From the NCBI RefSeq assembly GCF_004006175.1, contig NZ_CP033219.1:2604001-2668000 (forward strand): DNA of 64,000 bases. The letters are read 5' to 3'. The notes under the pieces were generated by a model, which was given only the letters and a program-made list of their open reading frames with translations, ran no database searches and was not told the DNA's origin. The stretch is from Parasedimentitalea marina. GTDB taxonomy: Bacteria > Pseudomonadota > Alphaproteobacteria > Rhodobacterales > Rhodobacteraceae. The position numbers were made by a program, and so were the translations under genes. The stretch's first letter is position 1. Each line of letters opens with the position of its first letter. Positions 47,180 through 56,224 of the stretch are shown piece after piece.

Positions 47180-47745
47180 CTAGATTTCAACGGCTTCAGA
47201 TATTACCAGAGCGTCTTCCAGCTCAACACCGAGGTATCTGACTGTGCTGTCCATCTTTGTGTGGCCAAGCAAAAGCTGAACCGCACGTAGGTTTCCCGTC
47301 TTCTTATAGATCTGCGAAACCTTGGTCCGGCGCATCGAATGCGTTCCGTAAGCGCTTGGCTCAAGCCCAATGGGTTTAACCCATTCACAAACCAGTCGCG
47401 CATATTGGCGTGTCGATATGTGCAAGCGTTCGTGGAACCGCCCCGGCCACAAATACCTGGACCCAATCATCATGGGTTCGTCCATCCAGCGTAGGAGCGA
47501 TTGTCGCGTTCTCTCAGTGACCTCAAATCGGACTGGCATTTGGGTTTTTATCTGGAGGATCGACGCGCGCTCTTTGACTTGTCCAGCCGCAAAAACGTCA
47601 GATCGCGGTGGTTGTTCGCGATCTCCAAGCGAGCGCGAATTGCCCAGACATGTTTGGGCAGAAGCGGTTTCTTTTGTCCAACAATGCGCCCCCTGTTCCA
47701 TGCCGGGCGGCTAGACCAAATGGCGGGCAAATGTAGTGTTTGCAT
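47180..47745 (-). pseudogene. Tyrosine recombinase, disrupted by internal deletion and frameshift
   Basis: The C-terminal part, in frame to the stop at 47180, carries catalytic residues of tyrosine recombinases: Arg/His box in GTHSMRRTKVSQIYKKTGNL, LLGHT and the nucleophile in VRYLGVE. The N-terminal part (MQTLHLPAIWSSRPAWNRGR, LPKHVWAIRARLEIANNHRD) is in another frame and starts at 47745. At about 47590-47610 it jumps from NHRDL to DVFAAGQVKERAS, skipping about 20 codons (with the first catalytic Arg region) that intact relatives have. So the gene is non-functional. It lies just inside the left arm of the inverted repeat. Confidence 0.75.
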
Positions 47746-47879
47746 GATGGTTTCTCCAGTCCTCCACGCCCATCCACACCGCCAACTGGACGTTGACACA
47801 GCTGTCTAACACGGGTGGGGAAGGCGGCGCAGTGTAAGCCCGGGTACTGCACCTTACACATTTCGATCTAAAGGAGGGG

Positions 47880-47980
47880 GCGGACCTTCGCTGCGGTCAT
47901 CCCTAACGGCAGCAATGCGCAGATAACGACCTTTGCAAAGACTGGCCGCCAGAACGCGACGGCATGTCGCGAACGGCCTT
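47880..47980 (+). repeat. Dispersed CTTTGCAAAG intergenic repeat, copy 8
   Basis: Contains CTAACGGCAGCAATGCGCAG and ACGACCTTTGCAAAGACTGG then GGCATGTCGCGAACGGCC. The rest of 47746-48169 shows nothing else recognised. Confidence 0.75.
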
Positions 47981-48169
47981 ACGCCGCCGTTGGTGTAGAT
48001 CCTGCCTTGCGGCTGCTTTCAGCCCAAAGCAGTCCCGTATTGAACAGCCCTCCTGAGGAAAGTTGACGTCTAAATCGCAAATTTTATTCTACGTGTTATA
48101 GGCCGCTGCGTTCGCAACACCGCGTGCGTGCGTATTTTGAAAATGTGCATGGTCCACATCCGGACGGCA

Positions 48170-49072
48170 TCATTTGCGATAAAGTTCACCCTGCAATTGC
48201 GGCTGCAGTTCCCGCAATTCCTTCGCCAGGAAATCCACAAACCTGCGCACCCGGACGGTGCGGCGCTGGTCCGTGTGCAGCAGGATCCAAATGGTTCGGT
48301 CAAAATCGATTGACGTGCCGGGAACCCGGCATAGTTCAGGAAAGAAGTGTTCGTAGATTACCGGCAGATAGGACAGCCCACATCCCTGTCGCATCAGGCT
48401 GATGTGCATGTAGCCTTCTGCGGACGCATAACGCTCGGTCGCGGCCGGAAACGGTGACTGAGCGAGCCATGCGGGGTTTTCCCGTGGCCCTGTCCAGCCG
48501 ATCCAGCTCAGCCCCGCGCCACCGGGCCCGGCTTTGGGCATGACTTCATCGACATAGTTTTGGCTGGCGTAGGTTCCTATCGCCATCGGAAAAAGTTTGC
48601 GCGCGGTGACGTCGTCAGAAACTTCATAAGCCACCCTGAGAGACACATCGGTTTCCGCGCGATTGATATCCTCTTGCACGTTGGTGAGCCGCAGCTCGAT
48701 ATTGATACCCGGATAGGCTTCGTAGAAACGGGCCAATATTGGTGAAACAACATCAAAGGCCATCATCGGTGGCAATGAGAACCTGATTGTGCCGGTCTCG
48801 GTCCGGTCCAGCCCTTCGACCCTGCGCCGGGCGCTCAGCATTGATTGCTCGGCCTCTTCGGCCATGGGCAAAAGCGCCTCGCCCGCTGAAGTTAATTCAA
48901 ATCCGCGACGGGAACGGGAGAATAGTTGAACCCCGTAGCTGGCCTCCAGAATCTTGATATTGCGGTTCACGGTGACATGGTTTGCCCCGAGCAATTGCGC
49001 CCCAGCCCTTAGGCTACCTGCACGGGCCACGGCTAGGAAGTACGGGATCATTTCCCAATCAGTAGAGTGCAT
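48170..49072 (-). CDS. LysR-family transcriptional regulator beside the dehalogenase
   Basis: A 300-residue LysR protein of the AaeR/GcvA-like type, with HTH FLAVARAGSLRAGAQLLGAN, HVTVNRNIKILEASYGVQLF and an effector domain (SLPPMMAFDVVSPILARFYE, GPRENPAWLAQSPFPAAT). It is divergent from the haloalkane dehalogenase gene, with 110 bases between the starts and two similar TTCACC-N-GGAACG motifs in the gap, so it very likely controls that gene. Confidence 0.9.
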   Translation of the reverse strand: MHSTDWEMIPYFLAVARAGSLRAGAQLLGANHVTVNRNIKILEASYGVQLFSRSRRGFELTSAGEALLPMAEEAEQSMLSARRRVEGLDRTETGTIRFSLPPMMAFDVVSPILARFYEAYPGINIELRLTNVQEDINRAETDVSLRVAYEVSDDVTARKLFPMAIGTYASQNYVDEVMPKAGPGGAGLSWIGWTGPRENPAWLAQSPFPAATERYASAEGYMHISLMRQGCGLSYLPVIYEHFFPELCRVPGTSIDFDRTIWILLHTDQRRTVRVRRFVDFLAKELRELQPQLQGELYRK

Positions 49073-49088
49073 ATGACAAACGCCTTGT

Positions 49089-49147
49089 GTTTCACCTATG
49101 GAACGAAATGTATCAAATCAAGCAATTTTAAGTTCACCACAAGGAAC
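49089..49147. promoter_or_regulatory. Repeated motif TTCACC-N3/4-GGAACG between LysR and dehalogenase
   Basis: GTTTCACCTATGGAACG (49089-49105) and GTTCACCACAAGGAACG (49132-49148) are about 42 bases apart. Each is roughly dyadic (GTTC...GAAC). Two copies about four helical turns apart fit a LysR-type tetramer. Confidence 0.55.
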
Positions 49148-49182
49148 GTATTTCTTTCGTGACATAACCGCAAGGAAATCCC

Positions 49183-50133
49183 ATGAACCGCAGATCCGCC
49201 CTGAAATCAGGTATCGCCGCCGCAGCTTTGACCGTGCTGAATGTGCCTGCATTTGCACAGACAACAATGGCGCTGGAAAAGTCCTACACGACCGTTCTTG
49301 GCCAAAAAATGGCCTATTACGATGTTGGAGAGGGACGCCCCGTGGTGTTTCTTCATGGCAATCCTGCATCGGCCTATCTGTGGCGTAATATCATTCCCCA
49401 TGTGGCAGGCAGCCATCGGGCCATTGCGCCAGATCTGATCGGGATGGGTGACAGCGATAAGCCGGTGCTGGAAAACACCTATACTGACTCCGCCGAATAC
49501 CTGTTTGCCTTTCTTGACGCCCTTGAGCTGAAAGACGCCGTGCTGGTTATTCACGATTGGGGGTCTGGGCTTGGCTGGGAGTATGCGCGCACCCGTCCGG
49601 GCCGGATTTCGGCGATTGCCTTCATGGAGGCGATGACCCCGCCCTTTATCCCATACGAGAGTTATGAATCTTTGGGGCCGTTTGCAGACTTCGTTCGCAA
49701 CGTCAAAACCCCCGGTGTCGGCGAAGAAATGATTATGAATCAGAATATTCTACTTGATCAGTTCATGCGCCATGGTGGAGCGCGAGGCTCGCTGTCAGAC
49801 GACGTCATGGCGGAGTACAACCGTTATTTCCCGACGCCAGAAAGCCGCAAGATTTTGCTGGACTGGGCGCGCGAGATACCTGTCGCCGGGGAACCGGCCG
49901 ATGTGTACGAGGTTGCTTCTGCAAACAACAAATGGTTGCTGCAAAGCGAGCTGCCCAAGTTGCTTTTGCACGTTGACCCTGGCGCGATCATCCCGATGGC
50001 GCAGGCGAAGTACCTGCAACAGACCCTCAAAAACCTCGAAACAGTGTTCCTCGGGTCGGGAGGACATTTTGTTCAAGAAGACTATCCCGACGAAATTGGC
50101 AAAGCCCTGACTGAATGGCTGACTCGTGTTTGA
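49183..50133 (+). CDS. Haloalkane dehalogenase (HLD-II-like) with N-terminal Tat/Sec signal
   Basis: A 316-residue alpha/beta hydrolase. Residues 1-26 form an export signal with a twin arginine (MNRRSALKSG, ending VPAFAQT). The mature protein has the HLD-II elements: halide-binding N60 in FLHGNPASAYLWRN, nucleophile D125 and halide-binding W126 in VIHDWGSGLG, catalytic acid E149 in AFMEAMTPP, and catalytic H295 in GGHFVQED. It hydrolyses terminal carbon-halogen bonds to alcohols; substrate range is unknown. Most characterised dehalogenases of this group are cytoplasmic, so the signal is notable. AAGGAAA precedes the ATG. Divergent from a LysR gene. Confidence 0.9.
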   Translation: MNRRSALKSGIAAAALTVLNVPAFAQTTMALEKSYTTVLGQKMAYYDVGEGRPVVFLHGNPASAYLWRNIIPHVAGSHRAIAPDLIGMGDSDKPVLENTYTDSAEYLFAFLDALELKDAVLVIHDWGSGLGWEYARTRPGRISAIAFMEAMTPPFIPYESYESLGPFADFVRNVKTPGVGEEMIMNQNILLDQFMRHGGARGSLSDDVMAEYNRYFPTPESRKILLDWAREIPVAGEPADVYEVASANNKWLLQSELPKLLLHVDPGAIIPMAQAKYLQQTLKNLETVFLGSGGHFVQEDYPDEIGKALTEWLTRV

Positions 50134-50152
50134 TCACACTTGATCTGCTTGA

Positions 50153-50172
50153 CCGGGGCAAAGCTTCCCCGG
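50153..50172 (+). terminator. Hairpin after the dehalogenase gene (weak terminator candidate)
   Basis: CCGGGG and CCCCGG flank CAAAGCTT, 20 bases after the stop codon. There is no T-run, so termination may be Rho-dependent or the hairpin may only protect the 3' end. Confidence 0.35.
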
Positions 50173-50254
50173 CTCGAGTGCTCGTATATCCGCGAACAGA
50201 AATGACAAAAACACAAAACGGCTGAAGAACAAAATGGCTGTGATCGCCGATCGA

Positions 50255-50307
50255 ACCAGCTGCACCAGCTGCACCAGCTGCACCAGCTGCACCAGCTGCA
50301 CCAGCTT
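50255..50307 (+). repeat. 9-base tandem repeat, about six units
   Basis: Five full ACCAGCTGC units and a sixth partial one lie in tandem, ending 35 bases before the azoreductase start. Units are identical, so the array may vary in copy number by slippage. Each contains the palindrome CAGCTG. Confidence 0.9.
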
Positions 50308-50342
50308 GGCCGTAACAAAGTTAGCCTACAAGGAACAAACAT

Positions 50343-50975
50343 ATGACCACTCAAACGAAGAACGTGTTGATCATCAAATCCAGCCCTGCCGCGGATGACT
50401 CGGTTTCCAATGCAATTGCCGATTTTCTTGAAGAGCAACTCACTGCTAAAGATGAGCAATATAAGTTTACAGTCCGCGACTTAACGAAAACGCCACCACC
50501 TCTATATGACACGGAGATCCTTCGCGCATTTTACACTCCTGACGAAGAGCTGGACGAAAAACAGCGACAGATCGTGGTCCCCTCACTCGTCTACATCAAT
50601 GAGCTAAAGGCGGCAGATATCGTCGTAGTTGCTTCACCGATGCATAACTTCAGCACAACCACGTTGCTAAAGGCCTATATCGATCAGATTTGCCGCTGGG
50701 GATTGACTTTCCAGTACGGTCCAAACGGCTACGAAGGCTTTTTGAAAAACAAGAAAGCCATAATAATTAGCTGTGCCGGAGGGGATTTCACGCTTGAAGC
50801 AGAAAAGCACAAAGATTTTCAATCTCCATATCTGGAACATATTTTCAATTTCATTGGGATTGAAGATGTCACGGTTGTTCCAGCCCATGGTTTGAATATG
50901 GGAGATGAAATAGCCGCCCATTCAAAGCAAGCAGCAAAAGAAAAGCTGGAAGAATTGGCGATGTCGGCTCTGTAG
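50343..50975 (+). CDS. azoR: FMN-dependent NADH:azoreductase / quinone reductase
   Basis: A 210-residue flavodoxin-fold protein matching AzoR: LIIKSSPAADDSVSNAIADF at the FMN phosphate site, VVASPMHNFSTTTLLKAYID at the isoalloxazine site and AIIISCAGGDFT. These enzymes reduce azo dyes and, probably physiologically, quinones by two electrons. AAGGA precedes the ATG; a 9-base tandem array lies just upstream. Next to a broken quinone oxidoreductase and a glutathionyl-hydroquinone reductase operon, it fits a quinone-protection role. Confidence 0.88.
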   Translation: MTTQTKNVLIIKSSPAADDSVSNAIADFLEEQLTAKDEQYKFTVRDLTKTPPPLYDTEILRAFYTPDEELDEKQRQIVVPSLVYINELKAADIVVVASPMHNFSTTTLLKAYIDQICRWGLTFQYGPNGYEGFLKNKKAIIISCAGGDFTLEAEKHKDFQSPYLEHIFNFIGIEDVTVVPAHGLNMGDEIAAHSKQAAKEKLEELAMSAL

Positions 50976-51057
50976 CGCTCCCTGTTTGCCTGAAGAAAAA
51001 AGATTGGGAGCGTGCCTTCCCTTCAAAGTCACCGCGACTACTCATCGGAGAAGAAGT

Positions 51058-52065
51058 ATGAACAACGCAATGAATGCCGCCGTTATCAAGCGCTGGGGAG
51101 ATGCTGAAAATTAAGTAATTGAGCAAATACCTATTCCAAACCTCAATGCTGATGACGTATTGATCAAAGTTGCTTTTGCTGGCGTTAATCCAGCAGATTG
51201 GAAAATCCGCGCTGGCCATCTCGATGTTGCTCCCTTCGGCCTTGAACTTCCTCTTACCGTAGGTCTCGATGCAGCTGGGACGGTGGTCGCAACGGGCGAA
51301 AAAGTGACAAAGGTAAAAAAGGGGGACAGGGTCGTTTCCGGGACCAACCTTTTCTCCAACGCCAAACCAGGTTCCTACGCGCAATATCTTGTCGTCAATG
51401 AACAACGTGTCGCCATAGTCCCGGATCACATTTCCTTAGAGTCAGCAGCGACAATACCCACCGCTGGCATCACCGCCTGGCAAGCTCTATTCGCTTCCGA
51501 CAAGGGGGGACTAAGTAAGGGACAGGGTACAAAAATACTGATCAACGGTGCTTCCGGCGGCGTCGGAAGCTTTGCTGTACAATTGGCAAAATGGGCTGGT
51601 GCTGAAGTTGCAGCCACCTGTAGTAGCGCCAATTTGGAATATGTTAAGTCTTTGGGGGCCGACCTATTAATCGACTATAAAACTCAAAATATCCGGGATG
51701 AACTAATTAAATGGTCCTCTAACGGGATTGATCTAATAGTTGATGTGATTAGCGCCGACTCCCTGGAGGACCCCGTTGGGCTATTAAGAAAAGGTGGAAA
51801 GCTCGTAAGTGTGGCGACCTTGACTGATGACGGTGATGTTGAAACATCAATTGCAGAAGCAAAAGAACGAGGTGTCACCAAGGTACTTGCCTTTATGAAT
51901 GACTTAAACTTTGGCGAGGAAATCCAACAACTAATTGATATCGTCAAGGTTGGTAATTTGAAACTTCCTCCAACAGAGGCCTATGACTTGGATAACGTTG
52001 TTCAAGCACATGAAAAACTGGAAACCGGACGCGTCAGGGGCAAACTGGTTCTACGGGTCAAGTGA
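51058..52065 (+). pseudogene. NADPH:quinone oxidoreductase-like gene with in-frame stop at codon 19
   Basis: The gene has a good ribosome binding site (GGAGAAG) and ATG at 51058, but codon 19 (51112-51114) is TAA, after which the same frame continues to 52065. The remainder is a complete medium-chain zinc-free quinone reductase: KVAFAGVNPADWKIRAGHLD, GLDAAGTVVATGEKVTKVKK, the NADPH motif INGASGGVGSFAVQLAKWAG, and VRGKLVLRVK at the end. A single T-to-A change in a Leu TTA codon would explain the stop. Re-initiation at the TTG at 51160 would lose an N-terminal strand. Product most likely absent or low. Confidence 0.75.
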
Positions 52066-52406
52066 CACGTTTGTGTGCGTCCGGCGAACCTCTCCTAAGG
52101 GCAGCCCTTGTGCAGGGAGTGCTACTTGCTGATGTTTGGGTCTTGTAGGTTGGAACCAAACGCATAAGACGTATTAATCGGCACACACGAAGGCAACCAC
52201 ATTTGTGACTCTGTCATTGCAAGTCAGCTCCACGAACGATCAAGAAAGACCTTGCGAATTCAAACTCCAGAAACGACATTAGAACAATGTGTTGCGGCGA
52301 TCCGTTGAACCCACACCGCAGTGCAGCCATTCAAAGAATGCGCAGCGAAGGTCCACTCCTCGCCGATACTGCATGAGCAGACCCGTTGCTTTGGTGCTAG
52401 GCAGCA

Positions 52407-52570
52407 GGTCTGCTTTGGGCTGGAACCGGCCATTAGACGCGATCACCACCAACGGCGGCTATACGCAGGTAGCGACCTTTGCAAAGTTGGGCCCGCTGGA
52501 CGCCTCGTCGAGGCGCGAACGACCCACTTCTGCCATTCGTGTCCACTGCGGCGAATAGCCGGTCAGAGCC
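52407..52570 (+). repeat. Dispersed CTTTGCAAAG intergenic repeat, copy 9 (best preserved)
   Basis: The fullest copy: GGGCTGGAACCGGCCATTAG, CGCGATCACCACCAACGGCG, GCGACCTTTGCAAAGTTGGG, then a perfect stem CGCCTCG-T-CGAGGCG (52501-52515) and GCGAACGACCCACTTCTGCC. The surrounding gap 52066-52619 shows nothing else. Confidence 0.8.
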
Positions 52571-52619
52571 CTATGAGACCGATGCTGCGTAGTGCCTGAA
52601 GGGCAGCTTTCAGGTAGAA

Positions 52620-53516
52620 TCAAATGCTTGCATTCAATACATAACAGCTCTGTTGAAGTGCCTCCGCCAATGCCCGCATACGTTTGTTTAGACGTCGCTT
52701 GGAGCGATAAACGACTTGAACGCTCAAAGGATCAAACTCGCATTCCGGCAAGACCTGAATAAGGCCACCGCTTTGAAGTGCTTTGGACATCAAAAAATCT
52801 GGCGCACGGAAGATACCTTCGCCGCTCAGCGCGGCGTCCAGTAAGAACGGTCCATTATTTGAGTTCAGGGCGGGTTGAAAATCGACATGTTGCAGTTTTC
52901 CATTGCACCGAAATTCCCAACGGGCACGGCGCGAGGAGCCGAAATTTAGAAGTTGGTGGTGTTTGAGGTCGGTATAAGACAACGGCAGGCCAGCTCTCTC
53001 GACATACGAAGGGCTTGCACAAAGGCCAAGACGGGTCGTTCCAAGAGCGTAACATTCTAGTCCCGCCAATTCACCTGCAGTGATGCGTACCGCCAGATCG
53101 TAATTCTCGTTTTCCAGATCAACAGTCCGGTCATCAAAGTCGACCGTCAAATCGACTTGAGGATGCGCTTTAATAAACGCAAAGAGCGCGGGTCTTAGGA
53201 ATGACAATCCAAATTCCCGCGCAACGCTGATCGAAAGTGGACCGCTCAGGCTTTGGCCAGTGTGCGTGAAGTCTTCATCCAGATCATCAGCATCCGCGAC
53301 CATGTCACTGGCACGTTGATAGAGTTCTTGCCCTGCCGCTGTAACGTCCCAATGACGCGGTTTGCGATCTATCAACTTCATACCGTAGCGGTCTTCAAGC
53401 TGCCCAAGACGGCGGCTGACAGCGGACTTGGCGATGCCCAACACGTCTGCGGCACGCGCTATGCCGCCGTTTTCAACGACAGTGACAAACATACGGAGGT
53501 CTTCGATCTGGCCCAT
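52620..53516 (-). CDS. LysR-family transcriptional regulator of the hydroquinone-reductase operon
   Basis: A 298-residue LysR protein of the CrgA/YafC-like branch, with HTH FVTVVENGGIARAADVLGIA, KSAVSRRLGQLEDRYGMKLI and effector domain DDRTVDLENENYDLAVRITA. It is divergent from the operon starting at 53624. In the 107-base gap, TGTGA-N9-TCACA (53533-53551) and ATTTTTC-N10-GAAAAAT (53551-53574) are possible binding dyads. Confidence 0.9.
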   Translation of the reverse strand: MGQIEDLRMFVTVVENGGIARAADVLGIAKSAVSRRLGQLEDRYGMKLIDRKPRHWDVTAAGQELYQRASDMVADADDLDEDFTHTGQSLSGPLSISVAREFGLSFLRPALFAFIKAHPQVDLTVDFDDRTVDLENENYDLAVRITAGELAGLECYALGTTRLGLCASPSYVERAGLPLSYTDLKHHQLLNFGSSRRARWEFRCNGKLQHVDFQPALNSNNGPFLLDAALSGEGIFRAPDFLMSKALQSGGLIQVLPECEFDPLSVQVVYRSKRRLNKRMRALAEALQQSCYVLNASI

Positions 53517-53623
53517 TTCTTTGTTCTCTATTTGTGAACCCTGAGGTCACATTTTTCAATCTTTCACGAAAAATGGCAACCATTAGACTGCACCTCATCC
53601 GATCAGAAGAGAGAGACACCAAA

Positions 53624-54613
53624 ATGGGACTGCTACAAGATGGCAAATGGGTCGACAAATGGTACGATACGAAGTCCACCGACGGACGCTATGTGCGCAA
53701 GGAATCAGCCTTTCGCAACTGGGTGACGGCGGACGGGTCTGCAGGGCCATCTGGCATCAGCGGGTTTATGGCCGAGCGGGATCGCTATCACCTTTATGTC
53801 TCGCTCGCCTGTCCTTGGGCGCATCGCACGCTGATCTTTCGGGCCTTGAAGAGTTTGGAAGAAATGATCCCGATCTCCAACGTGCATTGGTTCATGGGCG
53901 AGGACGGCTGGACCTTTGCAGCAGGAGATGGATCAACGCCTGACCCGATCAACAACACAGATCTTTTGCATCAAGTCTATACCGCTGCAAAGCCTGATTT
54001 TACGGGCCGCGTGACGGTGCCTGTCCTTTGGGACAAACATCAAGAAACCATCGTGTCCAATGAATCCGCAGAGATTATTCGCATGTTCAATTCCGCCTTT
54101 GACGGGGTAGGTGCGGCGGTGGGGGACTATTATCCTGACACCGAACGTGTCGAGATTGATGCCCTAAACGCCCGCATCTACGACACCCTTAACAATGGCG
54201 TCTACAAAGCTGGTTTTGCTACCACGCAACGCGCCTATGAAGAGGCTGTGACGCCTCTGTTCGAGACCCTCGATTGGCTGGACAATCGCCTCTCAACGCA
54301 GCGCTATCTGATGGGCACACATCTGACCGAGGCCGATTGGCGGCTGTTCACGACCCTCATTCGCTTTGATCCCGTCTACGTCGGACATTTCAAATGCAAC
54401 CTGCGCCAGATTGCGGATTATCCGCATCTGTCTGGCTATGTCCGCGACCTTTATCAGCATCCGCGCATCGCCGAGACCGTCGACATTCCTTACATCAAAA
54501 AGCACTATTACGGCAGCCATGAGAGTGTGAACCCGACCCGTGTGGTCCCGATGGGCCCTGCTGTCGACTTTTCCGCACCGCATAATCGCGCCGACTTCAA
54601 CAAGGAGAATTAA
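53624..54613 (+). CDS. Glutathionyl-hydroquinone reductase (xi-class GST, YqjG/EcmB-like)
   Basis: A 329-residue protein with the xi-class layout: ISGFMAERDRYHLYVSLACP then WAHRTL with active-site Cys63, the VPVLWDKHQETIVSNESAEI glutathione site, and the helical domain with NARIYDTLNNGVYKAGFATT and the HLSGYVRDLYQHP region. These enzymes remove glutathione from glutathionyl-hydroquinones, including chlorinated ones. The ATG at 53624 follows GAGAGAG; the longer in-frame start at 53534 would run into the regulatory region. First gene of a four-gene operon. Confidence 0.88.
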   Translation: MGLLQDGKWVDKWYDTKSTDGRYVRKESAFRNWVTADGSAGPSGISGFMAERDRYHLYVSLACPWAHRTLIFRALKSLEEMIPISNVHWFMGEDGWTFAAGDGSTPDPINNTDLLHQVYTAAKPDFTGRVTVPVLWDKHQETIVSNESAEIIRMFNSAFDGVGAAVGDYYPDTERVEIDALNARIYDTLNNGVYKAGFATTQRAYEEAVTPLFETLDWLDNRLSTQRYLMGTHLTEADWRLFTTLIRFDPVYVGHFKCNLRQIADYPHLSGYVRDLYQHPRIAETVDIPYIKKHYYGSHESVNPTRVVPMGPAVDFSAPHNRADFNKEN

Positions 54614-54614
54614 G

Positions 54615-56153
54615 ATGACCAAAGCCGTTCCAATCATTGCCGCCAAGTCCCCTGCAAAAGTCGCGCTGAAGGCAGGAAAAGACTATTTTTGGTGCCAATG
54701 CGGGCGTTCAAATTCCCAGCCGTTTTGCGATGGAAGCCATGCGGGTACTGGCATCGAACCCATGAAGTTTACGGCTGATAAGGACGGGGATGCCGCGTTG
54801 TGCCAATGTAAATCCACGGCCAATGGTCCGTTTTGCGACGGTTCACACACGCGGCTTGGCGAAGCAGAGATCGGGGATGTGGCACCTACGCCCAAATCCG
54901 ATACACCGCAGGCCACGCCGACGCCCGAAGAACCCACCGTTGCACGCATTCACGCATTGGCCAAAGACGGCTTATCCAAACTTGGCCACCACGGAGAGAT
55001 GGGCGCGATGGGAGTACCGCGCAAAGACCTACCGCACTGGGATGACATCCAATTTCTTCCTGCGCAGATGGCGCGTAAGCCGCTGCTGGACGACGTGCCT
55101 GTCGCGACATCCGTCACTATCGGCCCAAATGCGGCCATCCCTTTGCAGCTCGATATACCGCTGCTAGTGTCCGACATGAGCTATGGTGCGCTGTCAATGG
55201 AAGCCAAGACAGCCCTGTCCCGTGGCGCGCAAATGGCCGGCACAGGTATTTGTTCCGGCGAAGGTGGTATGCTGCCTGAGGAACAGACCGCAAATGAACG
55301 CTATTTCTACGAACTCGCCTCTGCACAATTTGGATGGTCACTGGAACACGTCGCCAAAGTGCAGGCATTCCACTTCAAGGGTGGCCAAGGGGCCAAGACC
55401 GGGACTGGCGGTCATCTGCCCGGCGATAAAGTGCAAGGCAAAATCGCAGAAGTGCGCGGGTTGGAACCGGGGCAATCTGCGATTTCACCTGCGACCTTTC
55501 TGGACCTGCACACCCCTGAGGATTTCAAACGGATTGCGGACCAGGTGCGCGAACGTTCTGGCGGCATTCCCATCGGGTTCAAACTGTCCGCCAACCATAT
55601 CGAAGATGACATCGACTTCGCGCTTGAGGCCAGCGCCGACTACATCATTCTGGATGGGCGCGGTGGCGGTACGGGAGCCGCACCGCTGATTTTCCGCGAT
55701 CACATTTCGGTGCCGACGATCCCCGCATTGGCCCGTGCCCGCGCGCATCTGGATGCCAAAACGGGCCGCGACGTGACGCTGGTCATCACAGGTGGTTTGC
55801 GTGTGGCGGAAGATTTCGCCAAAGCCATGGCACTGGGTGCAGACGCGGTGGCCGTCAGCAATTCAGCCATGCAAGCCGTGGGCTGTATCGCGGCGCGGAT
55901 GTGCAACTCCAACAACTGCCCCGTCGGCGTGGCGACGCAAAGGCCGGAACTACGCAAGCGGCTGAATGTGCAAATCGGAGCCGAACGACTGGCGCGGTAT
56001 TTTGGGGCCAGCGTCGAGCTGATGCAGGTCCTTGCCCGCGCATGTGGCCATGACAGCCTGTCTGGCTTTACCCCCCGCGACATCACCACATGGAAGCGCG
56101 AAATGGCGGATCTAAGCGGCATCCGTTTCGCGGGCATTGCCCGAGGCGCATAG
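54615..56153 (+). CDS. CDGSH iron-sulfur / glutamate-synthase-like FMN-binding fusion
   Basis: A 512-residue fusion. Near residues 25-100 lie two CDGSH motifs (WCQCGRSNSQPFCDGSH and LCQCKSTANGPFCDGSH), each a 3Cys-1His ligand set for a [2Fe-2S] cluster. From about residue 135 a glutamate-synthase-type TIM barrel follows: LVSDMSYGALSMEAKTALSR, GEGGMLPEEQ, KGGQGAKTGTGGHLPGDKV, ILDGRGGGTGAAP and a C-terminal CNSNNCPVGVATQRPEL iron-sulfur segment. It lacks the amidotransferase domain, so it is not a full glutamate synthase; an FMN redox role is inferred. AAGGAG precedes the ATG one base after the preceding stop codon. Confidence 0.88.
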   Translation: MTKAVPIIAAKSPAKVALKAGKDYFWCQCGRSNSQPFCDGSHAGTGIEPMKFTADKDGDAALCQCKSTANGPFCDGSHTRLGEAEIGDVAPTPKSDTPQATPTPEEPTVARIHALAKDGLSKLGHHGEMGAMGVPRKDLPHWDDIQFLPAQMARKPLLDDVPVATSVTIGPNAAIPLQLDIPLLVSDMSYGALSMEAKTALSRGAQMAGTGICSGEGGMLPEEQTANERYFYELASAQFGWSLEHVAKVQAFHFKGGQGAKTGTGGHLPGDKVQGKIAEVRGLEPGQSAISPATFLDLHTPEDFKRIADQVRERSGGIPIGFKLSANHIEDDIDFALEASADYIILDGRGGGTGAAPLIFRDHISVPTIPALARARAHLDAKTGRDVTLVITGGLRVAEDFAKAMALGADAVAVSNSAMQAVGCIAARMCNSNNCPVGVATQRPELRKRLNVQIGAERLARYFGASVELMQVLARACGHDSLSGFTPRDITTWKREMADLSGIRFAGIARGA

Positions 56154-56224
56154 CCGCCATGGCGTTGCCCGCACGGGTGGGGCGGTGTACGTCGCCCCAA
56201 CTATGTTTGGAGAGGAGTAATCCA

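Noticed and set aside
50255..50307. Tandem array considered as a CRISPR
   Set aside because: Units are 9 bases with no spacers; a simple tandem repeat.
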